The notes: generated from the letters alone by a model not told the origin. Shown: positions 1 to 8,067, counted from the stretch's first letter. The stretch: DNA of 63,282 nucleotides from Pirellulales bacterium (GCA_033762255.1 JANRLT010000061.1:1-63282); one strand, 5' to 3'. A program made the numbers and translations.

Positions 1-49
1 GTAATTGGGCTATGCGGTCCCGTTCGTCTTTGGTAAGTTGCGCGGACAT
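1..49 (-). CDS. Transposase N-terminus (IS30-like?), partial
   Basis: Only the first 16 codons are visible, reading MSAQLTKDERDRIAQL from an ATG at 49. The pattern 'LT..ER..IA.L' is typical of the N-terminal helix-turn-helix of IS30-family transposases, but 16 residues cannot settle the family. The start codon is preceded by a GGAG that lies in the loop of a short hairpin (GGAAC-GGA-GTTCC). The rest of the gene is beyond the window edge. Confidence 0.55.
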   Translation of the reverse strand, partial: MSAQLTKDERDRIAQL

Positions 50-189
50 GGCTGGAACTCCGTTCCCAGTGGCGTGGATGTCAGATACCCGCACCGCTAG
101 TAACGTCCAGCCATGTTTTTTACAACCCCAATTCCCCCTGCAGGAAATTATTTTATTGACATAAATTGCGTTTCAGATTAGGGTCCGCC
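1..189 (-). mobile_element. 5' end of an insertion sequence, left copy
   Basis: Bases 52-189 recur in inverted orientation at 63145-63282 with one mismatch (near 142). The element's outer edge, read inward on the minus strand, begins GGCGGACCC at 189. A transposase reading frame starts at 49 and runs off the window. The flank at 190 is RAYT coding sequence, so the element inserted into that gene. The opposite IS end and the target duplication lie outside the window. Outward on the plus strand there is a TTGACA at 156-161 followed after 17 bases by TAGGGT, a possible outward promoter. The two shared copies in different sequence contexts make a mobile element the straightforward reading; the family is less certain. 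Confidence 0.8.
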
Positions 190-630
190 TGAACATGATT
201 TGGCATAATGACATAATCACCTAAATGATATCGATCCCCATCAAAATGGCTCAAGGTCGTCGCCACAATACGTGCCAAAATCCGGATCTTTTAATTGACA
301 ATCGCCGTATCCGCGATCGAGATAATCCATAAATTCCTTGGTAAAGAGTTTATTGTATTCATGGCGTAAATCGGGTTCATGGTGAAGCTCTTCCTTCCAA
401 TTTTTGGACTTGGGATCGATGTTATGGTGACGCAGCCATTGTTCACGACGAGCATGCCATGCCCGATTTAATGTCTGAGGAACTGAATCCGCAGTACGAA
501 ATGTAATAAAATAAGTAACACCTGGCTGATACCAATGAGGTAAATTACCCTGACTAACATAGAAATCCTCGTTTCGATCAAATAATTCGAACATGGATGA
601 ATCAATTTGATTAATTTTCCAAAGTTGCAT
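190..630 (-). pseudogene. REP-associated tyrosine transposase (RAYT), frameshifted and cut by an IS
   Basis: Y1-type (IS200-like, TnpA_REP) transposases cut and join single-stranded DNA and are linked to REP palindromes. From the ATG at 630 the frame reads MQLWKINQ and then the family-typical stretch PHWYQPGVTYFITFRTADSV. One extra base near 268-273 shifts the frame, which then stops at 241. In the other frame the family sequence continues as IVATTLSHFDGDRYHLGDY and then VIMPNHVQ up to base 190, where the IS begins inside the NHVH (HUH) motif. The catalytic-tyrosine half is missing. The gene is therefore broken twice. Palindromic repeats just upstream (701-1092) are probably its cognate elements. 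An upstream extension through the repeats to 858 is in frame but is repeat DNA, so I placed the start at 630. Confidence 0.75.
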
Positions 631-700
631 GATTCCCGTGCCAAAGCTTAAGTAGAATTCTAACTGCAAAGTGTGTGATTTACACCTAATGGGAAAAAAA

Positions 701-1092
701 TTGCTTATCGACATCGGGACGATGTCGGCGACGTAGCAGGCACGGTCCCCGTGCCGTTCGGCAAATAACGTTTTATGGCTGTGGGCCGAGTCTCGCAAAT
801 ACATACGGCCAGGCTTATTGCTTATCGACATCGGGACGATGTCGGCGACGTTGAGCACGGTCCCCGTGCCGTTCGGCCATAATGACGCTGTAACGCTCTA
901 ACGTTTCGCCATGAAAATACCCTGCAAAAATTGCTTTTCGACATCGGGACGATGTCGGCGACGTAGCAGGCACGGTCCCCGTGCCGTTCGGCCATAATGA
1001 TGTTTTAATTCAGTTTTATGGCTGTGGGCCGAATCTCGCAAATACATAAGGCCAGGCTCATTGCTTATCGACATCGGGACGATGTCGGCGAC
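701..1092. repeat. Array of four GTAG-type palindromic repeats
   Basis: The 19-base palindrome CGACATCGGGACGATGTCG (8-bp stem, 3-base loop) occurs at 709-727, 826-844, 939-957 and 1069-1087. In copies 1 and 3 it is followed by GTAG and a second hairpin, GGCACGG-TCC-CCGTGCC; copy 2 has a variant and copy 4 ends at the terminator. Between copies 1-2 and 3-4 a roughly 45-base spacer containing TGGCTGTGGGCCGA is also repeated, so the array looks like two units of about 240 bases. A GTAG tetranucleotide next to a hairpin is the usual signature of REP sequences mobilised by RAYTs, which fits the RAYT remnant beside it. Confidence 0.8.
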
Positions 1093-1094
1093 GT

Positions 1095-1134
1095 AAAAAA
1101 AGCCTTCTGGAATTGCTTCCAGAAGGCTTTTGTT
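1095..1134 (-). terminator. Rho-independent terminator
   Basis: A perfect 12-bp stem (AGCCTTCTGGAA at 1101-1112 and its complement at 1117-1128) with a 4-base loop is followed on the minus strand by a run of seven T. It lies about 65 bases after the stop of the DUF1559 gene and abuts the last palindromic repeat. Confidence 0.9.
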
Positions 1135-1197
1135 GTTAATAAAACGTGCCAGCAAACCAAGTAGCTCCCTTAAGTATCAAGAGAGCAAAACCTAGCA

Positions 1198-2367
1198 CTA
1201 CTGGGAAAGTTCGACCGCTTCACCACCACGGCGGGTGGTCAGGGCATAATACACGCGGGTGGAAACGCTGCTGCTGACCAGTTCGGTCACAGAGCTATCC
1301 ACAAACGCGTGGATCACCACGTCACCGGTGTGATCGCTACTCGGTCCCCACCAACGGTTGGGAGCGGCGGCACCGGTCGCAAAGTTGTAATACAAAGGCA
1401 TGGGCTGGGAACCGTTGGGGCCATAGTTCATGGCTGTTTGGTCATTAGCAGCCGGAGTGATCGGCTTGTAGACCAAACCGGTGGTCCCAGTCGTAAACGC
1501 GGGAGCCGCATTCGCGACGCTGTTATCGCCGCTGGTGCCAGCGGTGAAGGCAACCGGGAACGCACAGGCCCACACGCATTGCGGGTTGGTCCAGTTGTTA
1601 CAATTCACCGGAGCGGCGGTGCCAAACGTGACCCCTTCCTTGCTTTCGGTGCAGAGGATCGTCTTGGACGTGCCGTCCGAAACCCCCGCCATAGAAATCC
1701 CGCGCGACTGACGACCAGGGACAATCACGCCGTCAGCCACATTGTTTTGATCCTTGCAGAACCGCTGATGGGCGGTCGCGGGAAGGGCAATGTAGTTGGT
1801 GACCGAGTAAACCGCGGCGGTCCCGCCAGTGCCGAAGTTACCAGTGTTTTGGGAATCGCCGGAATAGCTGGGGCAGATCACCGCTTGCAAGGGCAATTGC
1901 TCAATTGGTACATCTGCATTACCACCCGCGGGGTTCTTGATCTTTAACACCGAGCGTTTGGCGGTGAACTTGTTAGAAGTAGTCGACAATTGCTTGTAAG
2001 TGGCGTCTTCTTCGATATAGGGCATCATCCGAATAATCCAGCTATACTGTTCGACCACTTTGGTGTTGGCCGGATTCAGGATGTTCTGCGGATTGTTCAC
2101 ATCATTGGGATCAAGTGCGGCATTGCCGGTCAAACCCACTTGGGGAAACCCGCAGAAGTACAGCGGGGGCAACGACTTTTGAGCGTCGTTGTAGTTGTGC
2201 GCGGCGATGGCCAACTGGCGAATCGCATTGCGGCACGAGTTGCGCAGCGCGGCCTGCCGCGCCATCTGAATGGCTGGCAGCAACAACGCCACCAGGATGC
2301 CGATGATCGCAATGACCACCAGCAGTTCGACGAGGGTAAAACCCCGTGTCCGAAGGGAACGTGACAT
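1198..2367 (-). CDS. DUF1559 protein with prepilin-type N-terminal signal
   Basis: The 389-residue product begins [18 protein letters not shown]. This is a type IV prepilin/pseudopilin cleavage site (RGFTLVE) followed by a hydrophobic helix ending [11 protein letters not shown]. The rest matches the DUF1559 family, which is heavily expanded in planctomycetes: an early C-x-N-N/R-like segment, [11 protein letters not shown], a central variable region, and a C-terminal [18 protein letters not shown] close to the usual 'HPGG..AF.DGSV' motif. It is presumably exported and surface- or pilus-associated; no specific role is known. The ATG at 2367 is preceded by AGGAGG at a good distance, so I preferred it to a start 18 bases upstream. 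A strong terminator follows at 1095-1134, so it is probably monocistronic. Confidence 0.9.
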   Translation of the reverse strand: MSRSLRTRGFTLVELLVVIAIIGILVALLLPAIQMARQAALRNSCRNAIRQLAIAAHNYNDAQKSLPPLYFCGFPQVGLTGNAALDPNDVNNPQNILNPANTKVVEQYSWIIRMMPYIEEDATYKQLSTTSNKFTAKRSVLKIKNPAGGNADVPIEQLPLQAVICPSYSGDSQNTGNFGTGGTAAVYSVTNYIALPATAHQRFCKDQNNVADGVIVPGRQSRGISMAGVSDGTSKTILCTESKEGVTFGTAAPVNCNNWTNPQCVWACAFPVAFTAGTSGDNSVANAAPAFTTGTTGLVYKPITPAANDQTAMNYGPNGSQPMPLYYNFATGAAAPNRWWGPSSDHTGDVVIHAFVDSSVTELVSSSVSTRVYYALTTRRGGEAVELSQ

Positions 2368-3306
2368 AACAACCTCCTGAAACAAAGAAAGAAAAAAATG
2401 ATGAGACAGACGGCAAACGCCGTTGAATCCAAAATTGCAGACCCGCCGCGCTCATGCCAGGATGTTGTGCTAAGAATCCACAAAATGGTCGAAGCATCAC
2501 ATGCCGGGAGGCCGCGCGTCCGGCCTGTTCTCACTCGCGCGCTTTCCGGATGAAAAGGGCAAACTAACTCCCACCAGTTCTATTGTATCGGTCAATCAGG
2601 CCAGAGTGGTAAGTTCCCCACTAAATTCGCTAACATTGCCTGATTTCACACCAATAGCCGGATTGCTGTCAATCCGCGGGAAGCCAAAGTTGCTTATCCG
2701 GGAAGCACCTCTCTCGAAAATGAGATTTTTGTGTCCCTAGAGAAAACAATTTATACCCGACGCGCAACCCTGTCAAACTTTCGGTAACAATTCTAACAAA
2801 AGAAATAAAAATTGCGGGTTCCTGCAATTGCCAGTTTACGGGTGCATGTTTTCGCTTGTGATTTATTTCACAATAGCCGCGCCGTAATGAGGGCAGGGAG
2901 CGGAGGGGCGGGCGAGCGGTGGTGCAGGGGAGCGGAGGGGCGGGGGAGCGGTGGTGCAGGGGAGCGGAGGAGCAGGGGAGCGGTGGTGCAGGGGAGCGGA
3001 GGAGCTCCTCCATTACTCCACTACTCTAAACTCCACTCCTCCACACTCCAATTTTACAGTTCCCTCACCCCGGCCCTCTCCCGATAAGACGGTTTCAAAA
3101 ATGGGAAGCAAATGTCGGGAGAGGGAGAAAAACAGGGGGCGAGGGGGATTCGGCAACGGAGTTGCCTCCTACGGTTCTCACGATCTATTTTTTACAGTCC
3201 CCTCACCCCGGCCCTCTCCCGATAAGACGGTTTCAAAAATGGGAAGCAATTGTCGGGAGAGGGAGAAAAACAGGGGGCGGGGGGGATTCGGCAACGGAGT
3301 TGCCTC
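2368..3306. other. Gene-free stretch with tandem repeats
   Basis: No convincing gene lies between the DUF1559 start and the radical SAM stop. Upstream of the DUF1559 gene the sequence is ordinary and AT-rich around 2740-2870. From about 2890 it becomes low complexity (a G-rich array, then two 120-base direct repeats, listed separately). Open frames across the repeats exist only because stop codons are rare in the G-rich words. Confidence 0.7.
2914..3003. repeat. G-rich tandem array, 32-base period
   Basis: The word GAGCGGTGGTGCAGGGGAGC recurs at 2914, 2946 and 2978, that is every 32 bases, with small differences between units. A related partial unit precedes it (2892-2913). One strand is almost pure purine plus GC and could form G-rich secondary structure. 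It ends at an inverted GGAGCTCC. Confidence 0.75.
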
Positions 3307-3310
3307 CTAC
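3053..3310. repeat. Two 120-base direct repeats with CCCTCTCCCGA stems
   Basis: Units at 3053-3172 and 3190-3310 are almost identical (a few substitutions) and 138 bases apart. Each contains CCCTCTCCCGA and, 31 bases later, TCGGGAGAGGG, an 11-bp stem with a long loop, followed by GGCAACGGAGTTGCCTCC, itself a hairpin. The second unit runs 4 bases into the stop codon of the radical SAM gene, so transcripts of that gene end in this structure. Confidence 0.85.
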
Positions 3311-5205
3311 ATTTCACACTCCAGCACGCCACCACCCACCAGTCGCTTTGCTCCCTTCACCGGACCCGGCAATACCGCGTAATAATGGTCCAAATAGCTC
3401 AGTTGGCTATGGGCGGCGTCATGCAGGGTGTCCAGCCAGGGTTGCGGCACGCTGGCCAGGTCGGCATCCGGCAGCGTGATTTGCAGGGTCGTGTGCGGAT
3501 TGGCCAATAGTAACTGGCGAATAGCAGCCGAGGCCGATGGCAGTAACTCGCCCAGATTTCCCCCCGTTAGTCGGACATTCACCGCCTGGGCGAGCCGGTC
3601 CACGTGGTTATGTAGTTTGCCCGCCGCTAAATCAGCCGGGTTAAGGGATAAAATCCCCTCATGAGGCATGTTTTCCCCCGCAAATGGCCTTTCGGAACCA
3701 TTTTGTCCGATGCCGCAGACAATTTCACCGATCAAACCCAGGTCTTCGGGGCGGGTGGCGGGAATGGGGGCCTCGGCGGACCAGTCTAATGCCGCGCGGG
3801 TGGGGGCAGGCTCGGCCAGGGGGTCAAACTCGGCGTCAAACAGGTCCTGCGCCTCGTCCATCAGGTCCACCATGGTGGCCAAATCCAGCGTGGGCGTTTC
3901 GAGCACGTAATATGGCGGACGGGCCTGGTGACGCAGGCCTAACTGCGATGCTTCGTGCCGAAAGGCGGTTCCGGGCAAGATGGCTAGGTTAAAGACCTGC
4001 ACGCTGGTATACAGGCCGCTGTCATGGATGTAATCGAGGCTGCGGCGGATGGAGTCGACTGTGTCCCCCGGCAGGCCAATGATCAGGTCTACTTTGACCC
4101 GAATGCCATTATCCAGCATCGCCCGCGCCGCCCGCTGGTAGGAATGCAGGTTGTTGTTGCGGTCCATGAGCTGCATGGCCATGGGGTCAATCGATTGCAG
4201 GCCAATTTCAACCTCGGTAAAGTTGGCCTGGCGCAGGAGCTTAGCCGTGGGGGGCATGATCCCCTCGGCCCGGATTTCGCCAAAATAGCTGAATTGGCCA
4301 GCGGGGTTGGCTTCGGCCAGCAGACGCACAAAGTCATCAAACCGCGCCCGCTGATTGAGCGTCGGGTCTAAAATGACTACTTCCGTTGCGCCGCGCTCGC
4401 GGGCGTGGCGCAAATTCGCTAGGATTTTCTCTTGCGAAACAAAGTATAGGTCGTCGTAGCTTTTGGGATAAAAGCAGAATTTGCAGTTATAAATGCAGCC
4501 GCGGATCGTTTCTAACAGCAACATCCGTTCATCCGCAACGTCCAAGATGCCTGTTAAATACGGCGAACTAATGGGATCTAATTTTGGCAGCGGCCGCCGG
4601 GGGAGGGGGAGCTTTCCCGGGGAACGCCGCCAGTTGGGCTGGTGGGGGTCAAGGTCGGCGAACTTGCGGCTGTCGACGGGAGCGGCGACGTACAGACCGG
4701 GAATATCTAACCAGGCGTCATTAATCGGTGTAGTTGTATTGGCGGGGTTGCCGTTTTTTGCCGGCGAAGTGGCCGATTGCCGCGCGTTCCGCGTCAGCAA
4801 TTCCACAAAGGTCTGCTCCCCCTCGCCAATCGCCGCCAGATCGACCGCGGGATCGGTGAGGACCCAGTCGTTATCGAGAGTGATTTCCGGCCCGCCCAGC
4901 ATAATCAGCAACTCGGGGCGGGCGATTTTTAGCAGGCGGGCGATGTGGAGCGTGCGTTGGATATTCCACAGATAGCAGCTAAACCCGACCAGCCAGGGGT
5001 CCCGTGCCAATATTTGCCGAACCAGGGCCTGTTCGCCCGCCAGATTGGCCAGACGGGGGTCAAGGATCTCAATTTCGTAATCGCGGTCTAAATCATGCGC
5101 CAGGGCATGCATCTTTAGGTAGGCCGCGGCCAGCGGGACGTTGCCGCGGATCGGCTCGATACCAAAGGGGGGAATCGGCAATTGGGCCAACAGCACGCGG
5201 CGCAT
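3307..5205 (-). CDS. B12-binding domain radical SAM protein
   Basis: The 632-residue product has an N-terminal cobalamin-binding-like Rossmann region (about 1-135: LLAQLPIPPFG, LVGFSCYLWN, LLIMLGGPEIT, IGEGEQTF). A radical SAM core follows with the CX3CX2C cluster motif CIYNCKFC (Cys237, Cys241, Cys244), FGEIRAEG, VEIGLQSIDP and KVDLIIGLPGD. The C-terminal 170 residues are less conserved. Such proteins use a 4Fe-4S cluster and S-adenosylmethionine for radical chemistry, with cobalamin often as methyl carrier; the substrate cannot be told here. The cobalamin-ligand motif D-x-H-x-x-G is not obvious, so B12 binding is uncertain. The ATG at 5205 is preferred over an upstream TTG at 5220. The gene ends inside a direct repeat. 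A Uma2-like gene lies 21 bases upstream on the same strand. Confidence 0.85.
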   Translation of the reverse strand: MRRVLLAQLPIPPFGIEPIRGNVPLAAAYLKMHALAHDLDRDYEIEILDPRLANLAGEQALVRQILARDPWLVGFSCYLWNIQRTLHIARLLKIARPELLIMLGGPEITLDNDWVLTDPAVDLAAIGEGEQTFVELLTRNARQSATSPAKNGNPANTTTPINDAWLDIPGLYVAAPVDSRKFADLDPHQPNWRRSPGKLPLPRRPLPKLDPISSPYLTGILDVADERMLLLETIRGCIYNCKFCFYPKSYDDLYFVSQEKILANLRHARERGATEVVILDPTLNQRARFDDFVRLLAEANPAGQFSYFGEIRAEGIMPPTAKLLRQANFTEVEIGLQSIDPMAMQLMDRNNNLHSYQRAARAMLDNGIRVKVDLIIGLPGDTVDSIRRSLDYIHDSGLYTSVQVFNLAILPGTAFRHEASQLGLRHQARPPYYVLETPTLDLATMVDLMDEAQDLFDAEFDPLAEPAPTRAALDWSAEAPIPATRPEDLGLIGEIVCGIGQNGSERPFAGENMPHEGILSLNPADLAAGKLHNHVDRLAQAVNVRLTGGNLGELLPSASAAIRQLLLANPHTTLQITLPDADLASVPQPWLDTLHDAAHSQLSYLDHYYAVLPGPVKGAKRLVGGGVLECEM

Positions 5206-5226
5206 AAAAAGTTGGCCCAAAAAAGA

Positions 5227-5781
5227 CTAATTGGCAAATAATTCCGCCACCGGGCAGGAAAAACCCGGGAGCAAGTCCGGGGCCGTGAGTGTGTCGTTGA
5301 CACGTAGCGTGCGAGCGAAGCTGTCCGGCGTGTGGATGACAATTACTTGAGTGGAGGGGTAAACCACCCAAACTTGATGTGTGCCAGCGTTTAAATAATC
5401 CGCCACTTTCTCGTGAATTTCGGCGGCGCTATCCCCGAGAGAGACGACCTCAATCGCCAGATCGGGGGGGATTTCCCAATACCGCACAGGGACACCTGTG
5501 GCTGGGACACGTGCCGCGCGGACGTAGTACACATCCGGCCCACGCACGGTGTCTGGTCCGGATGAAAGGTGAAAGCCAGCGTCCGCGCACACCTCTCCCT
5601 GCCGACTGGATTCGGCCCAAAACCCCAGTCGCATAATCAGTTTGGCGACTATTCTTGAATGTCTTCCTCCAGGTGGCATGGATTCAATGACCTCTCCGCG
5701 TACTAGCTCGCGGCGCATGGTGCGGCTAGCGGGCAATTGCCAGAATTCGGCGGCGGTCAAAAGTGCGGTGGCAGAGGCCAT
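5227..5781 (-). CDS. Uma2 family (DUF820) putative endonuclease
   Basis: The 184-residue protein shows the PD-(D/E)XK-like pattern of the Uma2/DUF820 family: RRELVRGEVIESMPPGGRHS near the N-terminus, GPDVYYV, PPDLAIEVVS, EKVADYLNAGTHQVWVVYP and LPGFSCPVAELF at the end. Likely metal ligands are the Asp of GPD, the Glu of IEVVS and the Lys of EKV. The family is very abundant in cyanobacteria and planctomycetes; its biological role is unresolved. The ATG at 5781 (MASATALLT) matches the usual short N-terminus; a longer frame to 5958 would overlap the DUF1844 gene and reads unlike protein. It may share a transcript with the radical SAM gene downstream. Confidence 0.85.
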   Translation of the reverse strand: MASATALLTAAEFWQLPASRTMRRELVRGEVIESMPPGGRHSRIVAKLIMRLGFWAESSRQGEVCADAGFHLSSGPDTVRGPDVYYVRAARVPATGVPVRYWEIPPDLAIEVVSLGDSAAEIHEKVADYLNAGTHQVWVVYPSTQVIVIHTPDSFARTLRVNDTLTAPDLLPGFSCPVAELFAN

Positions 5782-5833
5782 GAATTTTTCCACAAGATTG
5801 CAGTGACAATTTTTTCTATTATACCATATCGTC

Positions 5834-6382
5834 TTAGCCTCCGCGTGATTCCTCCACAAAGGCCAGACGCAGTTGATACAGCCAATTGCGCAATATATTG
5901 GATTCCTCGGGCGTGCGGTTGCCGCTGGTTTTTTCCTCGAGGATTTCCAGCGTGTCAATGTAGTGCCGGGCCGCGGGAAGGTCGCGCGTCGCTTGCCCGG
6001 TCAGCGGATGCGGAATATCCCCCAGGGCCATGAGCGCCTGCGTGGCTAGCGTATTAATGAGAAACGCCAACGACGCGGGGGGAAACTGCCGCGTGGCGTC
6101 CGCCGCCGTGGGGGGAGGAGCCTTTCCCGCGGGGGAAGTCGATGATTGCGGCTCGGTGGTTTGTGGCAATGCGGCAGATTCAGGGGGAGAGGAATCCGCC
6201 GGAGCCACCACCGGAGAAGGGGCGTCACCGGTAGGCGTTTCCCCCGACAAAGGGACCGCGCCCCCATGGTCAGGGACATCTGTCCCGCCAGCAACACCGC
6301 GTATACGGGCTTTTTCGGCCTGGACTTGGGATTTCCAATCTTCGTCAACGAGAATTTTAGAGGGAGGGGGTTCCTGGGACAT
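5834..6382 (-). CDS. DUF1844 domain protein
   Basis: The 182-residue protein has an N-terminal segment (MSQEPPPSKILVDEDWKSQV), a Pro/Ser/Thr-rich linker of about 60 residues, and a C-terminal DUF1844 domain from about 100 (FPPASLAFLINTLATQALMA, LGDIPHPLTGQ, HYIDTLEILEEKTSGN, EESNILRNWLYQLRLAFVE). DUF1844 is a small helical domain of unknown function that is frequent in planctomycetes and some other phyla. No Shine-Dalgarno site is seen before the ATG at 6382. The linker is longer than in most relatives. Confidence 0.88.
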   Translation of the reverse strand: MSQEPPPSKILVDEDWKSQVQAEKARIRGVAGGTDVPDHGGAVPLSGETPTGDAPSPVVAPADSSPPESAALPQTTEPQSSTSPAGKAPPPTAADATRQFPPASLAFLINTLATQALMALGDIPHPLTGQATRDLPAARHYIDTLEILEEKTSGNRTPEESNILRNWLYQLRLAFVEESRGG

Positions 6383-6573
6383 GGTTACATTAAATTGCGG
6401 GGGATGGAGCCATGAAGGGGATGATCGCTCTACAATGCGCCCTTGCCAGGGGGCCGCTGAATTTTCAGAAAGGGGGGCCCATGATGCAACCTCTTTCGCA
6501 GCTTACATTTTACCAGGATTTTGAGACGAAAAAATCCCGTTTGATTACCAGAGGAATCAATTCACGGGTCTCT

Positions 6574-7956
6574 TCATTTTTCAAGAATGGGACCGCATTT
6601 TGCCAGCCAGGCCGCGAACCGCGGAGATAAGAGCGGCAATAGCCCCCGCCAGGTCCGGGCGGTGGCCCCTTGCTGACCCCGCGCGATCTGTCGGGCGGCG
6701 GCTCCTAACCGGGATGCATATCCGGGATCTGCCAGGCAGCGGCGCACAAAATCCGCCAGTTCCCGTTCATCCGACACCCTCACCGCCGCCGCTTGACCCA
6801 CCAGCAGATCCACCACATCGCGAAAATTCCAGGTATGGGGGCCAAAGCAGGTTGCCACGCCCAAGGCCGCCGGTTCGATCATATTTTGTCCCCCGCGCCG
6901 ATTGAACGAGCCGCCGACAAACCCGATGCGGGCCAAACTCCACCACTGGCTTAATTCGCCAATGGTGTCCACCAAAATCACCCGGGGAGGCGTGGCCGCT
7001 GATGGATCCGGGTGCTGATCCAATTGACTGCGACGAAGCCATGGATAGCCGCTGTCGTCCAGCAACCGGGCGACCGTGTCGAAACGTTCGGGATGGCGGG
7101 GAACCAAAACCAGCTTTAACCGGGGAAAATCGGGCCATAAATGGCGACAAACCCCCAAGACGAGGGCTTCCTCCGGCTCCCCCGTGCTCCCCGCTAAAAA
7201 AACCGTGTCGTCCGGGGTGATTCCCGCCCAGACGGCCAGTTGATCGATCATGGCGGATTCAGGCGGGGCGCTGGCCCCGTCAAACTTTAGCGAGCCGGTG
7301 ACCTGAATCGCGGCTTCCGGCACTCCCAAATCAGCGAATCGCCGACCATATTCGGCGGTCTGCGCCCCCAGATACCCAATTTTGGCCAAGCGGGGCCGCA
7401 ACATAGGCCGGAACCAGCGGTAGCCGCGCCAGCTTTTTTCACCCAGGCGACCATTAATCAGGGCCAGGGGAATGCCGCGACGCGCGGTGAGGGCCAGCAA
7501 ATTGGGCCAGAGTTCCAGTTCCACCAGGACCAGCAGATCGGGCTGAATGCGATCGAGCGCCTGATTTACCCCCCAGGAAAAATCGAGCGGCGCATAACTG
7601 ACCGTGGCGAAGGGGTACTTGCGGCGGGCCAATTCATAACCAGCCACCGTCCCGGTGGTCAGGTAAAAGCGCGGGGGAACCGGCCAGGCAAGGGCATGCT
7701 CGAACAGCGGTAAGAGCAGATTGACCTCTCCCACGCTGACGGCATGCAGCCAAATCCGGGGTATCCGCGCGACATCGCCCGTGTCGCTAATTGCGGGGGA
7801 GTCGGGGGGCGGGGGTTGCCACGGAGCGACCTCGCCCCACAGCTTAGCCGACCAGCCGGCCCGCCGCTTTCCCCGAATCCAGGACTGCCAGAGCAGATAA
7901 GGAGCGGCGGCTAGCCCTCCCATCAAATACAGCAGATTAAAAATCCAGGGAGACAA
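6574..7956 (-). CDS. waaA: 3-deoxy-D-manno-octulosonic acid (Kdo) transferase
   Basis: This 460-residue GT30-family enzyme adds Kdo from CMP-Kdo to lipid IVA at the cytoplasmic face of the inner membrane. Visible landmarks are an N-terminal membrane anchor (NLLYLMGGLAAAPYLLW), IWLHAVSVGEVNLLLPL (the catalytic Glu is in SVGE), LVLVELELWPNLL, LAGSTGEPEEALVL and EPAALGVATCFGPHTWNF near the C-terminus. Length is slightly above the usual 420-430 residues. The frame opens with TTG at 7956; the next in-frame Met is 11 residues in and would cut the anchor, so TTG is kept. It indicates a Kdo-containing, Gram-negative-type outer membrane lipid. Confidence 0.93.
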   Translation of the reverse strand: MSPWIFNLLYLMGGLAAAPYLLWQSWIRGKRRAGWSAKLWGEVAPWQPPPPDSPAISDTGDVARIPRIWLHAVSVGEVNLLLPLFEHALAWPVPPRFYLTTGTVAGYELARRKYPFATVSYAPLDFSWGVNQALDRIQPDLLVLVELELWPNLLALTARRGIPLALINGRLGEKSWRGYRWFRPMLRPRLAKIGYLGAQTAEYGRRFADLGVPEAAIQVTGSLKFDGASAPPESAMIDQLAVWAGITPDDTVFLAGSTGEPEEALVLGVCRHLWPDFPRLKLVLVPRHPERFDTVARLLDDSGYPWLRRSQLDQHPDPSAATPPRVILVDTIGELSQWWSLARIGFVGGSFNRRGGQNMIEPAALGVATCFGPHTWNFRDVVDLLVGQAAAVRVSDERELADFVRRCLADPGYASRLGAAARQIARGQQGATARTWRGLLPLLSPRFAAWLAKCGPILEK

Positions 7957-7969
7957 AGTGGATGTTAAT

Positions 7970-8060
7970 TAAGAATTAAAAATTAAGAATTAAGAGTGAG
8001 AAGGCGGAGAGTTGATATCTTAGGTCCTCAATGATCCTCCACTCTTCCATTGCTCCACTC
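7970..8060. repeat. AT-rich and CT-rich simple-word repeats
   Basis: Between waaA and secA the sequence contains near-duplicate words AATTAAGAATTA separated by AAA (about 7970-7999), then a run of CTCCA/CTTCC words (8035-8065). Similar low-complexity phrases occur at other gene borders in this window. No gene or terminator is evident. Confidence 0.6.
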
Positions 8061-8067
8061 CCCCCCA

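Noticed and set aside
241-858. A 205-residue protein reading through the palindromic repeats
   Set aside because: Its first 75 residues come from repeat DNA; the real homology begins at MQLWKINQ (630) and the frame is shifted near 270.
701-1092. A CRISPR array
   Set aside because: Copies are few, spaced unevenly by 113-130 bases, the spacers themselves are repeated, and no cas gene is near. REP-like palindromes beside a RAYT explain it better.
2951-3382. A 143-residue Gly/Arg-rich protein
   Set aside because: It is a translation of the G-rich array and the 120-base repeats, with the same peptide twice.
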